Shown piece after piece: positions 52,133 to 60,977 of a DNA stretch of 64,000 bases; positions within the stretch are counted from its first letter, which is position 1, and each line of letters starts with the position of its first letter. Under the pieces are notes generated by a model. That model had not been told where the DNA came from. It was given only the letters and a program-made list of their open reading frames with translations, and ran no database searches. The position numbers were made by a program, and so were the translations under genes. The DNA comes from Cryobacterium sp. Y29 (GTDB taxonomy: Bacteria > Actinomycetota > Actinomycetes > Actinomycetales > Microbacteriaceae): the NCBI RefSeq assembly GCF_002929825.1, contig NZ_PJJN01000030.1, forward strand, positions 153,424-217,423, given 5' to 3'.

Positions 52133-53749
52133 ATGACTGTGTACCAGAAAGACATCGAGGACGTTGAAGCCCTCAAGCAGCAGGTCGGAAGCAGCTGGGA
52201 CGCTATCAACCCTGAATCCGTTGCCCGTATGCGTGCCCAGAACCGGTTCAAAACCGGCCTGGAGATCGCTCAGTACACCGCAGACATCATGCGCAAGGAC
52301 ATGGGGGAGTACGACGCTGACTCCTCGATCTACACCCAGTCGCTCGGCGTCTGGCACGGGTTCATCGGCCAACAGAAGATGATCTCGATCAAGAAGCACC
52401 TCAAGACCACCAACAAGCGCTACCTGTACCTGTCCGGTTGGATGGTTGCCGCGCTGCGTAGCGAGTTCGGTCCTCTCCCCGACCAGTCCATGCACGAGAA
52501 GACGGCCGTTCCGGCCCTCGTTGAAGAGCTCTACACGTTCCTCCGCCAGGCCGACGCCCGCGAGCTCGACCTGCTCTTCACCGCCCTGGACAATGCTCGC
52601 ATCGTTGGCGACGACGCCAAGATCGCCACGCTCACCGATCAGATCGACGCCTTCGAGACGCACGTCGTGCCGATCATCGCTGACATCGACGCCGGTTTCG
52701 GAAACCCCGAAGCGACCTACCTCCTGGCCAAGAAAATGATCGAGGCTGGCGCCTGCGCGATCCAGATCGAAAACCAGGTCTCGGACGAGAAGCAGTGCGG
52801 TCACCAGGACGGCAAAGTCACCGTTCCCCACGAAGACTTCATCGCCAAGATCAACGCCGTTCGATATGCGTTCCTCGAGCTCGGCATTGAAAACGGCATC
52901 ATCGTGTCCCGCACCGACTCGCTCGGTGCCGGCCTCACGCAGAAGCTCGCCGTGACCAACCAGCCCGGCGACCTCGGAGACCAGTACAACTCGTTCCTCG
53001 ATGTCGACGAGATCACCGAGGCCGACCTGGGCAACGGCGACGTCGTCATCAAGCGGGGCGGCAAGCTTCTGCGCCCGAAGCGCCTGGCCAGCAACCTCTT
53101 CCAGTTCCGTTCCGGAACCGGCGAGGCGCGCTGCGTGCTGGACAGCATCACGTCACTGCAGAACGGCGCCGACCTGCTCTGGATCGAGACCGAGAAGCCG
53201 CACATCGGCCAGATCGCGGCCATGATGAACGAGGTTCGCAAGGCCATCCCGAATGCCAAGCTGGTCTACAACAACAGCCCGTCGTTCAACTGGACCTTGA
53301 ACTTCCGCCAGCAGGCATACGACGCACTCCTCGCCGAGGGCAGGGACGTCTCCGCTTACGACCGCGCCAAGCTCATGAGCGTCGACTATGACGAGACCGA
53401 ACTGGCCCTCAACGCCGACGAGAAGATTCGTACCTTCCAGCGCGACAGCTCGGAGGAGGCTGGTATCTTCCACCACCTCATCACTCTGCCGACCTATCAC
53501 ACGGCCGCGCTCTCGACGGATGATCTGGCCAAGGGCTATTTCGCTGACCAGGGCATGCTCGCCTACGTCAAGGGCGTGCAGCGACGCGAAATTCGTGAGG
53601 GAATCGCCACGGTCAAGCACCAGAACATGTCCGGTTCCGACCTGGGTGACAACCACAAGGAGTACTTCGCCGGCGACGCAGCATTGAAGGCTGGCGGCGT
53701 AAACAACACGAGCAACCAGTTCGAGGAACCGGCTCTGAGCAGCCACTGA
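52133..53749 (+). CDS. aceA: Isocitrate lyase (long ~530-residue class)
   Basis: 538 residues from the ATG at 52133 (GAAGGA upstream; the frame to 52040 has no ribosome site). It splits isocitrate into glyoxylate and succinate, the entry of the glyoxylate shunt. The active-site loop is EKQCGHQDGKVTVPHEDF (about residue 220, catalytic Cys). ADIDAGFGNPEATY and NNSPSFNWTLNFR also match the family. The KQCGHQ form and length fit the longer class (as in Pseudomonas) rather than the 430-residue enterobacterial type. Malate synthase is not in the window. A very strong terminator follows 17 bases after the stop. Confidence 0.96.
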   Translation: MTVYQKDIEDVEALKQQVGSSWDAINPESVARMRAQNRFKTGLEIAQYTADIMRKDMGEYDADSSIYTQSLGVWHGFIGQQKMISIKKHLKTTNKRYLYLSGWMVAALRSEFGPLPDQSMHEKTAVPALVEELYTFLRQADARELDLLFTALDNARIVGDDAKIATLTDQIDAFETHVVPIIADIDAGFGNPEATYLLAKKMIEAGACAIQIENQVSDEKQCGHQDGKVTVPHEDFIAKINAVRYAFLELGIENGIIVSRTDSLGAGLTQKLAVTNQPGDLGDQYNSFLDVDEITEADLGNGDVVIKRGGKLLRPKRLASNLFQFRSGTGEARCVLDSITSLQNGADLLWIETEKPHIGQIAAMMNEVRKAIPNAKLVYNNSPSFNWTLNFRQQAYDALLAEGRDVSAYDRAKLMSVDYDETELALNADEKIRTFQRDSSEEAGIFHHLITLPTYHTAALSTDDLAKGYFADQGMLAYVKGVQRREIREGIATVKHQNMSGSDLGDNHKEYFAGDAALKAGGVNNTSNQFEEPALSSH

Positions 53750-53765
53750 CTCCCACGGAGTGCAT

Positions 53766-53805
53766 AACGAAGAAGCCCCAGTCAATCGACTGGGGCTTCT
53801 TCGTT
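53766..53805. terminator. Strong bidirectional hairpin after aceA
   Basis: AACGAAGAAGCCCCAGTC (53766-53783) is the exact complement of GACTGGGGCTTCTTCGTT (53788-53805) around AATC: an 18-bp perfect stem. It lies between aceA and the convergent DUF808 gene, so it can end both transcripts. Confidence 0.92.
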
Positions 53806-53880
53806 GACAGACCGAGGGAGATGCGGGAATAGCTGTGGAGTTGTAACGTCGCGACTGACCGCCGCCGCAATCGGCGCGTG

Positions 53881-54783
53881 TCAGACCAGTCCGGGCACAT
53901 TGCCGTCTGGTCGGTTCTGCTTGAGAAGGCGCGATATTCCCAGAACGATCACGACAATGATTAGACCAAGAATGAGGCCGAACACGGCCGACATGGCGGT
54001 GTCGATGACCCAGACGACGACGGGTCCGGCTGTTTCGACGGTTTGGGTTGCCGCGTGCAGCACGTCGTAGGGTGCTTGCCAGAACGTGTCGGCCAGGTTT
54101 GAGATAACCAGGTGGCCGCCAACCCACAACATAGCGACGGTCCCGATGATGCCGATCACCCGAAACACACCGGGCATTGACCGCACGATGCGCGCACCGG
54201 TGCGTCGCAGCCATCGGGCTGAGTTCTCCATCAACGTCAGTCCGACGTCGTCGATTTTCACCAGCAAAGCGACTGCGCCGTAGACGAGCACCGTCATGCC
54301 GAGGCCGATCACCACCAAAGCACCGAGCGTCATCCAGATCTCGAAATCAGGATCCAGGCCTGCCAGCGAGATGAGCATGATCTCTGTGCTGAGGATGAGA
54401 TCGGTGCGAATGGCGCCGAAGATGAGCTTGCGCTCATCCCTCGCTTCCGTCTCGCCAGCGTCATGATGAAAGCCGAACCATTCAGTCACTTTCTCGGCAC
54501 CCTCGAAGCACAGATAGGTGCCGCCAAGGATCAGCAACCACGGCAACACCCATGGCGCGAACGCAGACAGGAGTAGTGCCAGCGGGATGATGATGATGAA
54601 CTTATTGAACAGGCTGCCCAGTGCGATCCGCCAGACCACGTGAAGCTCGCGCGCCGGCGACAGCCCCTGAACGTACTGCGGGGTAACGGCAGCATCGTCG
54701 ATGACGACGCCTGCCGTCTTCACACTCGCCTTGAGGGCGGCGGTGAGTATGTCATCCACTACGGCAAGCAGGCCGACCGACAT
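53881..54783 (-). CDS. DUF808 family membrane protein
   Basis: 300 residues from the ATG at 54783. Family motifs: AGVVIDDAAVTPQYVQG, ARELHVVWRIALGSLFNKF, LLILGGTYLCFEGAEKV, AIRTDLILSTEIMLISLA and, after several membrane segments, the Lys/Arg-rich end. At the N-terminus relatives have about 15 more residues between LLAVVDDI and KASVKTAGV, so this copy seems to carry a short in-frame deletion. The role of DUF808 (YedI-like) is unknown. Convergent with aceA. Confidence 0.88.
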   Translation of the reverse strand: MSVGLLAVVDDILTAALKASVKTAGVVIDDAAVTPQYVQGLSPARELHVVWRIALGSLFNKFIIIIPLALLLSAFAPWVLPWLLILGGTYLCFEGAEKVTEWFGFHHDAGETEARDERKLIFGAIRTDLILSTEIMLISLAGLDPDFEIWMTLGALVVIGLGMTVLVYGAVALLVKIDDVGLTLMENSARWLRRTGARIVRSMPGVFRVIGIIGTVAMLWVGGHLVISNLADTFWQAPYDVLHAATQTVETAGPVVVWVIDTAMSAVFGLILGLIIVVIVLGISRLLKQNRPDGNVPGLV

Positions 54784-55022
54784 CTGGTTCTCCTCGGATC
54801 GGGCATCGCCCTGGTGCAGGGCGACGGCATTGGTGTCCACAATACTGCGTGGCGGAGGCGGGGGCTTTCCGTGCTGAGGCACGATCAAATAAGCAACGCC
54901 GCCGGGTGTCTCAAGCTCGGGTGGTGAGACCGTGTGTGAGATGCTCTTTCTGTACCCGGATGAATTGTTGGGTCTAGAACTGTCTAGCCGCGCGTGGGTC
55001 GGAACAGCGCTTCACAAACGAA

Positions 55023-56117
55023 ATGAGCAGAACTATCGGTACTCAGCGAGAAGATTCCGTGCTGTTGACCGATGGGGCTGCGGCAGAGCCACGTAAAGCT
55101 GCGCAACGGGGTGGTGAAAGAGTCAGGGACCAACGTCGCGGACTGAAGGGCTTGCTCTTTGGGTTAGCCGTGTTAGCTCTCCTTGCTGTACTGCGCATGT
55201 CGGCACCTCAGTCTGTGGCTGCAGGGATGTCGGACTCGGCCAAGGACTTCGTCACACTTGCCGTGAGCGTACTTATCGAGTCGCTGCCGTTTGTTTTCTT
55301 GGGCATATTTTTGTCTGTCGTCGTACAGGTTTGGCTTCCGGATGGCTTTTTGCTTCGTCACTTGCCGCGACGGGGAGTATTGCGGCGGTTTGCGGTTTCG
55401 CTGATCGGCGTTCTGGTGCCTGTTTGCGAATGCGGAAACGTACCGCTCACCCGCGGCCTCATCATGAAGGGGCTCACGGTAGCCGAGGCGATGACGTTCC
55501 TTCTTGCCGCGCCAATTCTCAACCCGATCACAATCATCACGACGTATCAAGCGTTCGGCTGGGAGAACGGAATCCTGGTCAGTCGTATCGCTGGCGGGTT
55601 TTTAATTGCAAACCTCATCGGTTGGATATACAGCCGTCACCCCCGTCAGGAGGCCCTTCTCACGTCGCAGTTCCAAGCGGCCTGCGCCAGCAAAGGGGAG
55701 CATCACGCTGCCGCTGGCAAGCTCCAGCGCAGTGTTCGTCTCTTCACGAAAGAGACCAGCGCGATGATGCCGGCGTTGTTCATTGGTTGCGCTATTGCCG
55801 GAGCGATCCAAGTGGGGATACCCCGTGACGTGTTAGTTACCCTGGGCACCAATCCGGTGTGGTCCGTCCTGGCGCTTATGGCGCTGGCCTTCGTCGTATC
55901 GATTTGTTCGAACGTGGACGCGTTCTTCGTGTTGTCGTTTGGAGCGACGTTCCTTCCGGGTGCGATCGTCGCTTTCCTGGTCTTCGGCCCGATGATCGAC
56001 ATCAAAATGCTCGTTCTGATGCGAACCACGTTCACGGCGCGAACATTAGTCCAAATTACGAGCGTTGTGGCTCTCTGTTCGGCCGCGCTGGGGCTGGCGG
56101 TGAACTATGTCGCTTAG
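55023..56117 (+). CDS. Permease of the DUF318/YraQ (ArsP-like) family
   Basis: 364 residues, with a charged N-terminal tail of about 40 residues and eight or so membrane segments. The family motif PVCECGNVPLTRGLIMKG (about residue 134) has the CxCG pair thought to handle metals or organoarsenicals. AAPILNPITIITTYQAF and the second repeat CSNVDAFFVLSFG are also typical. It overlaps the next gene by 11 bases. In other bacteria this permease and a TIGR03943 partner form a two-part system often linked to zinc or copper control (YcgR/YcgQ in Bacillus). Confidence 0.88.
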   Translation: MSRTIGTQREDSVLLTDGAAAEPRKAAQRGGERVRDQRRGLKGLLFGLAVLALLAVLRMSAPQSVAAGMSDSAKDFVTLAVSVLIESLPFVFLGIFLSVVVQVWLPDGFLLRHLPRRGVLRRFAVSLIGVLVPVCECGNVPLTRGLIMKGLTVAEAMTFLLAAPILNPITIITTYQAFGWENGILVSRIAGGFLIANLIGWIYSRHPRQEALLTSQFQAACASKGEHHAAAGKLQRSVRLFTKETSAMMPALFIGCAIAGAIQVGIPRDVLVTLGTNPVWSVLALMALAFVVSICSNVDAFFVLSFGATFLPGAIVAFLVFGPMIDIKMLVLMRTTFTARTLVQITSVVALCSAALGLAVNYVA

Positions 56118-56856
56118 CCATCTGATCACTCGATGGCGGGGAGCCCTGTTGAGCTTGATCGGAATTGTCGCGACAGTGTGGCTGGGCATCACCGGTCAAT
56201 TGGGCCTCTACATTCATCCCCGGTATTTTGCTTTTTCGATCATCATGGCGGTCGTAGCCGCCGCTGTCGTTATCGTGTCATTCGCGCTGTCCCCAGGTGA
56301 CGAACACGCAGGGCACGAACACGAAACCGGGCACAAGCGTTTCTGGGCTGGCGCAAGCAGCGTAGTGATCGCCGCCTCTGCGGTAGCTCTGTTGGTTTTG
56401 CCACCCACGACCCTAACGACAACCACCCTGGAGCAACGCGACTTGAATGGTTCCGCCGCAGCGCTGACCGAGGAAGCTTCGGCAAAGTTGACAGGAGGGG
56501 ACGCATCAAAATTCTCTGTGAAAGACTGGGCCTCACTGCTGCGACAAGGCGCCGGGGTCGAATTTTACGCGGGAAAAAAAGCCCAGCTCACCGGATTCGT
56601 GACGCCCGACCAGGATGATCCAGAGAACGTGTTCTACGTGGCACGATTCGTCGTGAGCCATTGCGTGGTCGATGCCCAACCGGTGGGAGTGCCGGTGTAC
56701 CGGCCGGGATGGCAGGACGAATTTCCGCTCGACAGTTGGGTGGGCGTTTCTGGCGGCCTGACCGCGAATCCCAGCGTCGCCAGCAGTGAGGGAATAGTCA
56801 TCATTCCTGAAGCTGTAGCCGCCGTCGACCAACCCCAACAGCCGTATGTCTACTGA
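56107..56856 (+). CDS. TIGR03943 family protein (permease partner)
   Basis: 249 residues. Two N-terminal membrane helices (LLSLIGIVATVWLGITGQLGL and a second one) lead to a His-rich loop (GDEHAGHEHETGHKRF) that could bind metal. A third helix is followed by an outer domain with VEFYAGKKAQLTGFV, FYVARFVVSHCVVDAQPVG (Cys-containing family core) and DSWVGVSGGL. It overlaps both neighbours (11 bases each), a sign of stoichiometric synthesis. It probably forms a complex with the permease. Confidence 0.86.
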   Translation: MSLSHLITRWRGALLSLIGIVATVWLGITGQLGLYIHPRYFAFSIIMAVVAAAVVIVSFALSPGDEHAGHEHETGHKRFWAGASSVVIAASAVALLVLPPTTLTTTTLEQRDLNGSAAALTEEASAKLTGGDASKFSVKDWASLLRQGAGVEFYAGKKAQLTGFVTPDQDDPENVFYVARFVVSHCVVDAQPVGVPVYRPGWQDEFPLDSWVGVSGGLTANPSVASSEGIVIIPEAVAAVDQPQQPYVY

Positions 56857-58258
56857 CTTCACCCGATCCGGCCGAGACTTCACCCGGATGTTGCTCACGA
56901 CCGTCATCGTCCTCGCCGTGCTGGCGGGCGCACTGGCACTGCTCAACACCACACGAGGACCCAGATTGGAATCGGCGGCCATCAACCTCGGAAGTGTCAT
57001 CGATCACTCGGGGCAACGATTGTTGCTCAACACCGACCAGCCGATATCCAGCATCGATCGGGATCAGATCACGGTGACCCCGGAGGTCCCGGTATCCGTT
57101 GCCGTCGACGGCACAGTCGTAACCATCACCTTCGAAGAGGCCCTCAACTACAACACCGATTACCGGGTCAACATCGACCCGGTAATCGGATTGTTCCAAG
57201 GTGCCCAGTCGTCCATTGAGTATGACTTCACCACCGACGATGTGGACCTGTACACCCTGCATCGCGACTCAAGAATCACCGATGATGGCACGAAGCGACC
57301 GGACAAAATACGGCGCGACACACTTCTTGGTACCGACGTGGGGCGAGCACTATTCACAGCGGAGCGGATACAGGAATTCGCGGTGCTTCCCGGGTATCTC
57401 GCCGTGGTCACGCTAGATCAGGAAAATAGAAATCACCTCACACTGTTTTCTCTTACAGAGGAGACCGAGCTTGAGATTGTGCTGCCCTCCGATACGGTCC
57501 TGAAAGATCTTCAAACATCACGCACGACAAATCTGATCGGCTTCACGCTAACTAGCGGGCTAGATAGTGGGGACCACGATCTGGTTGACATTCTCTATAC
57601 CTACGATGTCAACGCGCAGACAGCAGTGCCACAACCAGTTTTTGGGGTTGACCAGCGGCCCCTATCGGTAACGGACTACGTTTTCGTTCCCAACACCACA
57701 TCGCTGGTGGCGCACGGTCCAGACCAGGTCATATATCTGATCGATGTGACTGTGGAGGGTGACATAGTTCCCCTCGGCCAGCACGTCGAGATGCGGGGCC
57801 TTATCCCGGGAACAAACTCTCTGGTCGTTGCTGACCCGACCCAAGGCGCATCGATAGATCTGCGCGACAGTACCGTGACCCCTTTGGACTTACCTGCCGA
57901 TGATGAGCTCGGTGATGCCATCCCCGCAAAACTTGAAGTCCTCAACCGGGAGGGCAAGTACGTTCGTCTGTATTACGCGTGGGGCACCGATGGAACGTCC
58001 CGCCCGCTCCTGGCTCTCACCGACCGCGACGGCAGCTCGTTCGTCTACGTGCCAGCCTCACCGGACACCGACATTCGTGATTTTTGCGTCTCCCCGAACG
58101 GTCAATATGTGGCCGTGGAAACCTTCCCTCGTGACGGAGATAGTGATCAATACCCGACTCTGCCTGGCTCTTCCACAATGATGACCACGTTCGTAGACCT
58201 GAGCACCGGTGTCAGTAACCGCAGCATCAACGGATTCCAACCGCACTGGTGTAAATAA
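56846..58258 (+). CDS. Membrane-anchored protein with Ig-like and beta-propeller-like regions
   Basis: 470 residues. One N-terminal membrane helix (LLTTVIVLAVLAGALALL) is followed by an Ig-like module with the SbsA/Big_5 pattern (NTDQPISSIDRDQITVTP to YNTDYRVNI, about residues 60-125). The rest is a repeat-like beta-rich region to the end (FCVSPNGQYVAVETFP is a typical propeller blade). It is the third gene of the overlapping operon, so it may be an outer sensor or scaffold for the permease pair. No enzyme motif is seen. Confidence 0.75.
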   Translation: MSTDFTRSGRDFTRMLLTTVIVLAVLAGALALLNTTRGPRLESAAINLGSVIDHSGQRLLLNTDQPISSIDRDQITVTPEVPVSVAVDGTVVTITFEEALNYNTDYRVNIDPVIGLFQGAQSSIEYDFTTDDVDLYTLHRDSRITDDGTKRPDKIRRDTLLGTDVGRALFTAERIQEFAVLPGYLAVVTLDQENRNHLTLFSLTEETELEIVLPSDTVLKDLQTSRTTNLIGFTLTSGLDSGDHDLVDILYTYDVNAQTAVPQPVFGVDQRPLSVTDYVFVPNTTSLVAHGPDQVIYLIDVTVEGDIVPLGQHVEMRGLIPGTNSLVVADPTQGASIDLRDSTVTPLDLPADDELGDAIPAKLEVLNREGKYVRLYYAWGTDGTSRPLLALTDRDGSSFVYVPASPDTDIRDFCVSPNGQYVAVETFPRDGDSDQYPTLPGSSTMMTTFVDLSTGVSNRSINGFQPHWCK

Positions 58259-58558
58259 TTCGACTCGCTGGCAAACAAAATTCACCATCCCCCAACTGCC
58301 AGGACCCTGACAGGATGCCCCTGGACGGCTACGGAAGCGCCCTCCGACACGCTCGATTCTTCACCTTCCACTCGGGCTAAGGCTGATCTCAGGCGACCCG
58401 TTACCAACCGGCTCCCTGCTACTCGTGCACCGGCCCCTACAGATCAAAGTCCAACAGGTCGGCCTCGGTTCCCGGGCCTTCCCGGCTGGGCAACTCACGA
58501 CGCAGCGGACGGTATCGTGCCGTGCACGGTGTCGCGCGGGTACACGGTGGGGTGGGAG
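58259..58558. other. Intergenic region, nothing convincing
   Basis: 300 bases between two convergent units. Open frames here show no ribosome site, recognisable motif or codon pattern of a gene. No clear terminator hairpin was found. Confidence 0.5.
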
Positions 58559-59077
58559 CTATCCGGGTGGCTTGGTGGCCCCGACGCGTACCGGCTCGGT
58601 CCAGGGAGTCACCGTGCCGTCGTCAAGCACGGCACGGACGCGGTAGGCCAGTGTGGAGGCCTCGGCCAGCTGGATGTCGCGTCCGAGCATCCCGGCAGCC
58701 GCGTCGTTGACGCCCCTGGCGATGTCGAGTTCCAGACATTGCCCGTCCAGCTCCCGGAGGCTGGTTCCGGACCCTTCTGTCGTCACCGCCTGCGCCTCGA
58801 ACCGTGTCGTGTCGCCCCCGTCCTGCTCGAAGCAGGCCCGCCAGGTGGTGGTCCAGGATATCCGGCCGTTCTGCTCGGTGGTCATCTCGTCGTTGAGGAG
58901 GGCCTCGACCACCTCAACCGGTACGCCGGCCTCCACGGGTTCAACCGGTGATGTCTCCGGCTGCGCGGTGCCCGCCGGGGTCGAGCATCCGACCAGGAGC
59001 AAGGCGAACAGACCCAGACCGGTCAGCAGCGCGACCGAGCGCGGGTGCACGTGATGAGGCGGCAGGCGCCGCCCCAT
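58559..59077 (-). CDS. Lipoprotein of unknown function
   Basis: 172 residues from the ATG at 59077; one further upstream at 59095 is possible. A signal with lipobox LLVGC is followed by a Thr/Pro/Glu linker and a small domain with two Cys (RACFEQDG, LDGQCLELD) that may pair, ending YRVRAVLDDGTVTPW. Exported and lipid-anchored. It lies 25 bases downstream of the beta-helix protein gene and is probably co-transcribed. Confidence 0.7.
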   Translation of the reverse strand: MGRRLPPHHVHPRSVALLTGLGLFALLLVGCSTPAGTAQPETSPVEPVEAGVPVEVVEALLNDEMTTEQNGRISWTTTWRACFEQDGGDTTRFEAQAVTTEGSGTSLRELDGQCLELDIARGVNDAAAGMLGRDIQLAEASTLAYRVRAVLDDGTVTPWTEPVRVGATKPPG

Positions 59078-59102
59078 CACGTGGCGTTTCCTCAAGGTGT
59101 CG

Positions 59103-60461
59103 TCACCACTCGACGTCGCCGAACTTGACGCCGTTGATGATGACCGTTCGCGGCGGGACCTCGGTGCCGGGCGCCAGCTCGCTGCCGACGACCACGCTGC
59201 GCTGACCGATCACGCTGCCGGCCCCGATGGTGCTGCGGAACACGATGGACTCGTCCTCCAGCATCACGTCGTCGCCCACCAATGTGGGCTCCTCGGGCTC
59301 ACCGGCAATGACCACCCTGCCGCCACCGTGCACGACGACCTTGTCGCCGTACTCCACGCGATCACCGACGACCAGGTCAGCTTCTTCCAGCGCATGGAAG
59401 ATTACGTCATCGCCCATCCGGTCAACCGACCCGACTCCGAAGGGCTCACCTTCGTCGGCCCGTAGCGAGATCCGTGCGCCACTGACGCTGGAGAAACGAC
59501 TGAAGGTGTCGATCAGGTTCAGGTCACCGATCAGCCGATTCCGGAACCCGGGCACCCGCTTCTCCTGTCCGGCGAAGCTCGGCAGGTCGCGGTCGTGGTT
59601 GAACTCGGTGTGCCCCGGGTCGAAGTTCACGCCGCGCACGTTGCTCGGGTTGTCCCGGTACAACCGGGTGTACTCTCGCGCAAAAGCGATGTTCACTTCG
59701 ATGACGGCCTCGTTGAAGGCCACATCGGCCTCGTTGATGAGGCGCACCTTGCCCAGCGCAGGGTCGTCAGCCTCCGTCTGGGTGGTGACGTTCTTGCCGG
59801 GCAGCACGATGAAGCCGCTGCGCAGCCGCACGCCGGGGCCGACCCGTCCCAGCGCGCCGACACCGGTGTTGCGTTCCAGGACAGCACCGTCCACCTGGCT
59901 CGAGAACGACAGGAAGACCTCCTGGTCGCCGGCGGGGTCGGCCGGAATGTCATTGCCCTCGACACCGATCTGGGCCGGTCCGATCACCGAGACGCCGTGC
60001 GCCAGGATGACGCGATCGCCGATCTCGACGCCGGGCTCCGCGTGCCCTTCGCCGCGGACGGTTTGGCGCCCACCGTCACCGTCGGAGTCGGAGTCAGAGT
60101 CGGAGTCGGAGTCGGAGTCGGAGTCGGAGTCATCGTCGTCGTCTCGTGCGCCGAGGATCAGGACGTTGTCCTGGACGTTGCTCTCGTCGCCGATGCTGAT
60201 GGGGGCATCGTCATCGGCAACCAGCTCGGCGAACGGGCCGACGTACACGTGTTCGGCCAAGCTGATGTGCTCCGGCGCCTCGACCTTTGCTGTGGCGTCC
60301 AGGAAGGTCGCGGTCTCGGCCGGAGATCCAGCCTGGCAGACCGGACGGTTTTCCTTGGTCGGGTGGCAGCCTTCGGGCTCGGCGGCCGTGGCGCTCAAAG
60401 ACACCAGCCCCGTCAGCAACAGTGCCGACGCGGCGCCGCCCGCCACGAGTGTACGTCTCAT
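59103..60461 (-). CDS. Secreted left-handed beta-helix (gamma carbonic anhydrase-like) protein
   Basis: 452 residues from the innermost ATG at 60461, whose product begins with a clean signal peptide (MRRTLVAGGAASALLLTGLV, cleavage near ATAAEPEG). Hexapeptide-type rungs occur in two blocks (AEHVYVGPFAELVADDDAPI-type, then GDDVMLEDESIVFRSTIGAG near the end), as in gamma carbonic anhydrase or acyltransferase folds. The block between carries a DDDDD-(SD)n acidic insertion and a non-helical section with Asn/His residues (PGHTEFNHDRDLPSF). Metal-binding histidines of carbonic anhydrase are not all recognisable. Function uncertain: exported anhydrase-like or structural protein. Confidence 0.75.
   Translation of the reverse strand: MRRTLVAGGAASALLLTGLVSLSATAAEPEGCHPTKENRPVCQAGSPAETATFLDATAKVEAPEHISLAEHVYVGPFAELVADDDAPISIGDESNVQDNVLILGARDDDDDSDSDSDSDSDSDSDSDGDGGRQTVRGEGHAEPGVEIGDRVILAHGVSVIGPAQIGVEGNDIPADPAGDQEVFLSFSSQVDGAVLERNTGVGALGRVGPGVRLRSGFIVLPGKNVTTQTEADDPALGKVRLINEADVAFNEAVIEVNIAFAREYTRLYRDNPSNVRGVNFDPGHTEFNHDRDLPSFAGQEKRVPGFRNRLIGDLNLIDTFSRFSSVSGARISLRADEGEPFGVGSVDRMGDDVIFHALEEADLVVGDRVEYGDKVVVHGGGRVVIAGEPEEPTLVGDDVMLEDESIVFRSTIGAGSVIGQRSVVVGSELAPGTEVPPRTVIINGVKFGDVEW
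60081..60143. repeat. Hexanucleotide repeat coding for an Asp-Ser tract
   Basis: Nine near-perfect GAGTCG-type hexamers, followed by TCGTCG triplets, encode DDDDD and then about eight Ser-Asp pairs in the beta-helix protein. Slippage by whole hexamers would keep the frame, so tract length can vary without loss of the protein. Acidic DS repeats are expected to be extended and calcium-binding. Confidence 0.88.
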
Positions 60462-60521
60462 GATTCTCCCTCTCATGGGTCTTCCTCTCATGGTTCTTCC
60501 TCTCATGGTTCTTCCTCTCAC
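60462..60521 (-). repeat. Tandem Shine-Dalgarno/ATG units before the beta-helix gene
   Basis: On the minus strand a 15-base unit, ATGAGAGGAAGAACC or a close variant, is repeated head to tail. Starts are at 60521 (GTG), 60506, 60491, 60476 and finally 60461. Each unit supplies a purine-rich AGAGGAAG-like ribosome site for the ATG of the following unit. All are in one frame and encode MRGRT/P/I repeats ahead of the signal peptide. Confidence 0.85.
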
Positions 60522-60671
60522 ATCCCTGGCGCTCAACCCCGTGATAGCGGATGTGGCGCGACGTCAATTCGTCAGTGAGCGTGGTGTGCGCCAGTGTGGC
60601 ACAAGGGCTTTCCCGTTAGCTACCCCGATTTATGGGCTTGTTTTTTGAGAAATGGGGATGTCCTGGGCTGC

Positions 60672-60887
60672 TTGGCCGTATCGGCGGGGGCCAACGTGAA
60701 AGCACTTCAACGAATGCTTGGGCACGCCTCAGTGAAAGAGACGTTCGACACCGACGCCGACCTCTGTGAGGTTGACTTAGACAGCGTTGCAGCGTATCTG
60801 AATCAGGTCATGACAAAAATGAACACGGCCAAGATGTGGGCAAATGATGAATTGCCGACGTCTGCAACAACAGCTGATGGGGCATAG
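60672..60887 (+). pseudogene. C-terminal fragment of a tyrosine recombinase (phage integrase)
   Basis: The frame contains LAVSAGANVKALQRMLGHAS and VKETFDTDADL, the last part of a tyrosine integrase, including the GH pair of the active site. The catalytic nucleophile expected in DTYADL is Asp here (DTDADL). Upstream sequence is unrelated, so the catalytic Arg domain is lost. It is a dead remnant marking an old integrated element that extends to the tRNA fragment near 63.0 kb. Confidence 0.78.
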
Positions 60888-60977
60888 ATCGGCGTAATCA
60901 CGCGGATCTGGCGAGTGTTGTCACGTGACACGCTAGTTCGGACAAATCGCCACGGCCGGACATTGGAGTTCTAGTGG

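Noticed and set aside
60081..60143. CRISPR array
   Set aside because: It is an uninterrupted hexamer tract without spacers, coding for Ser-Asp; no cas genes are present in the window.
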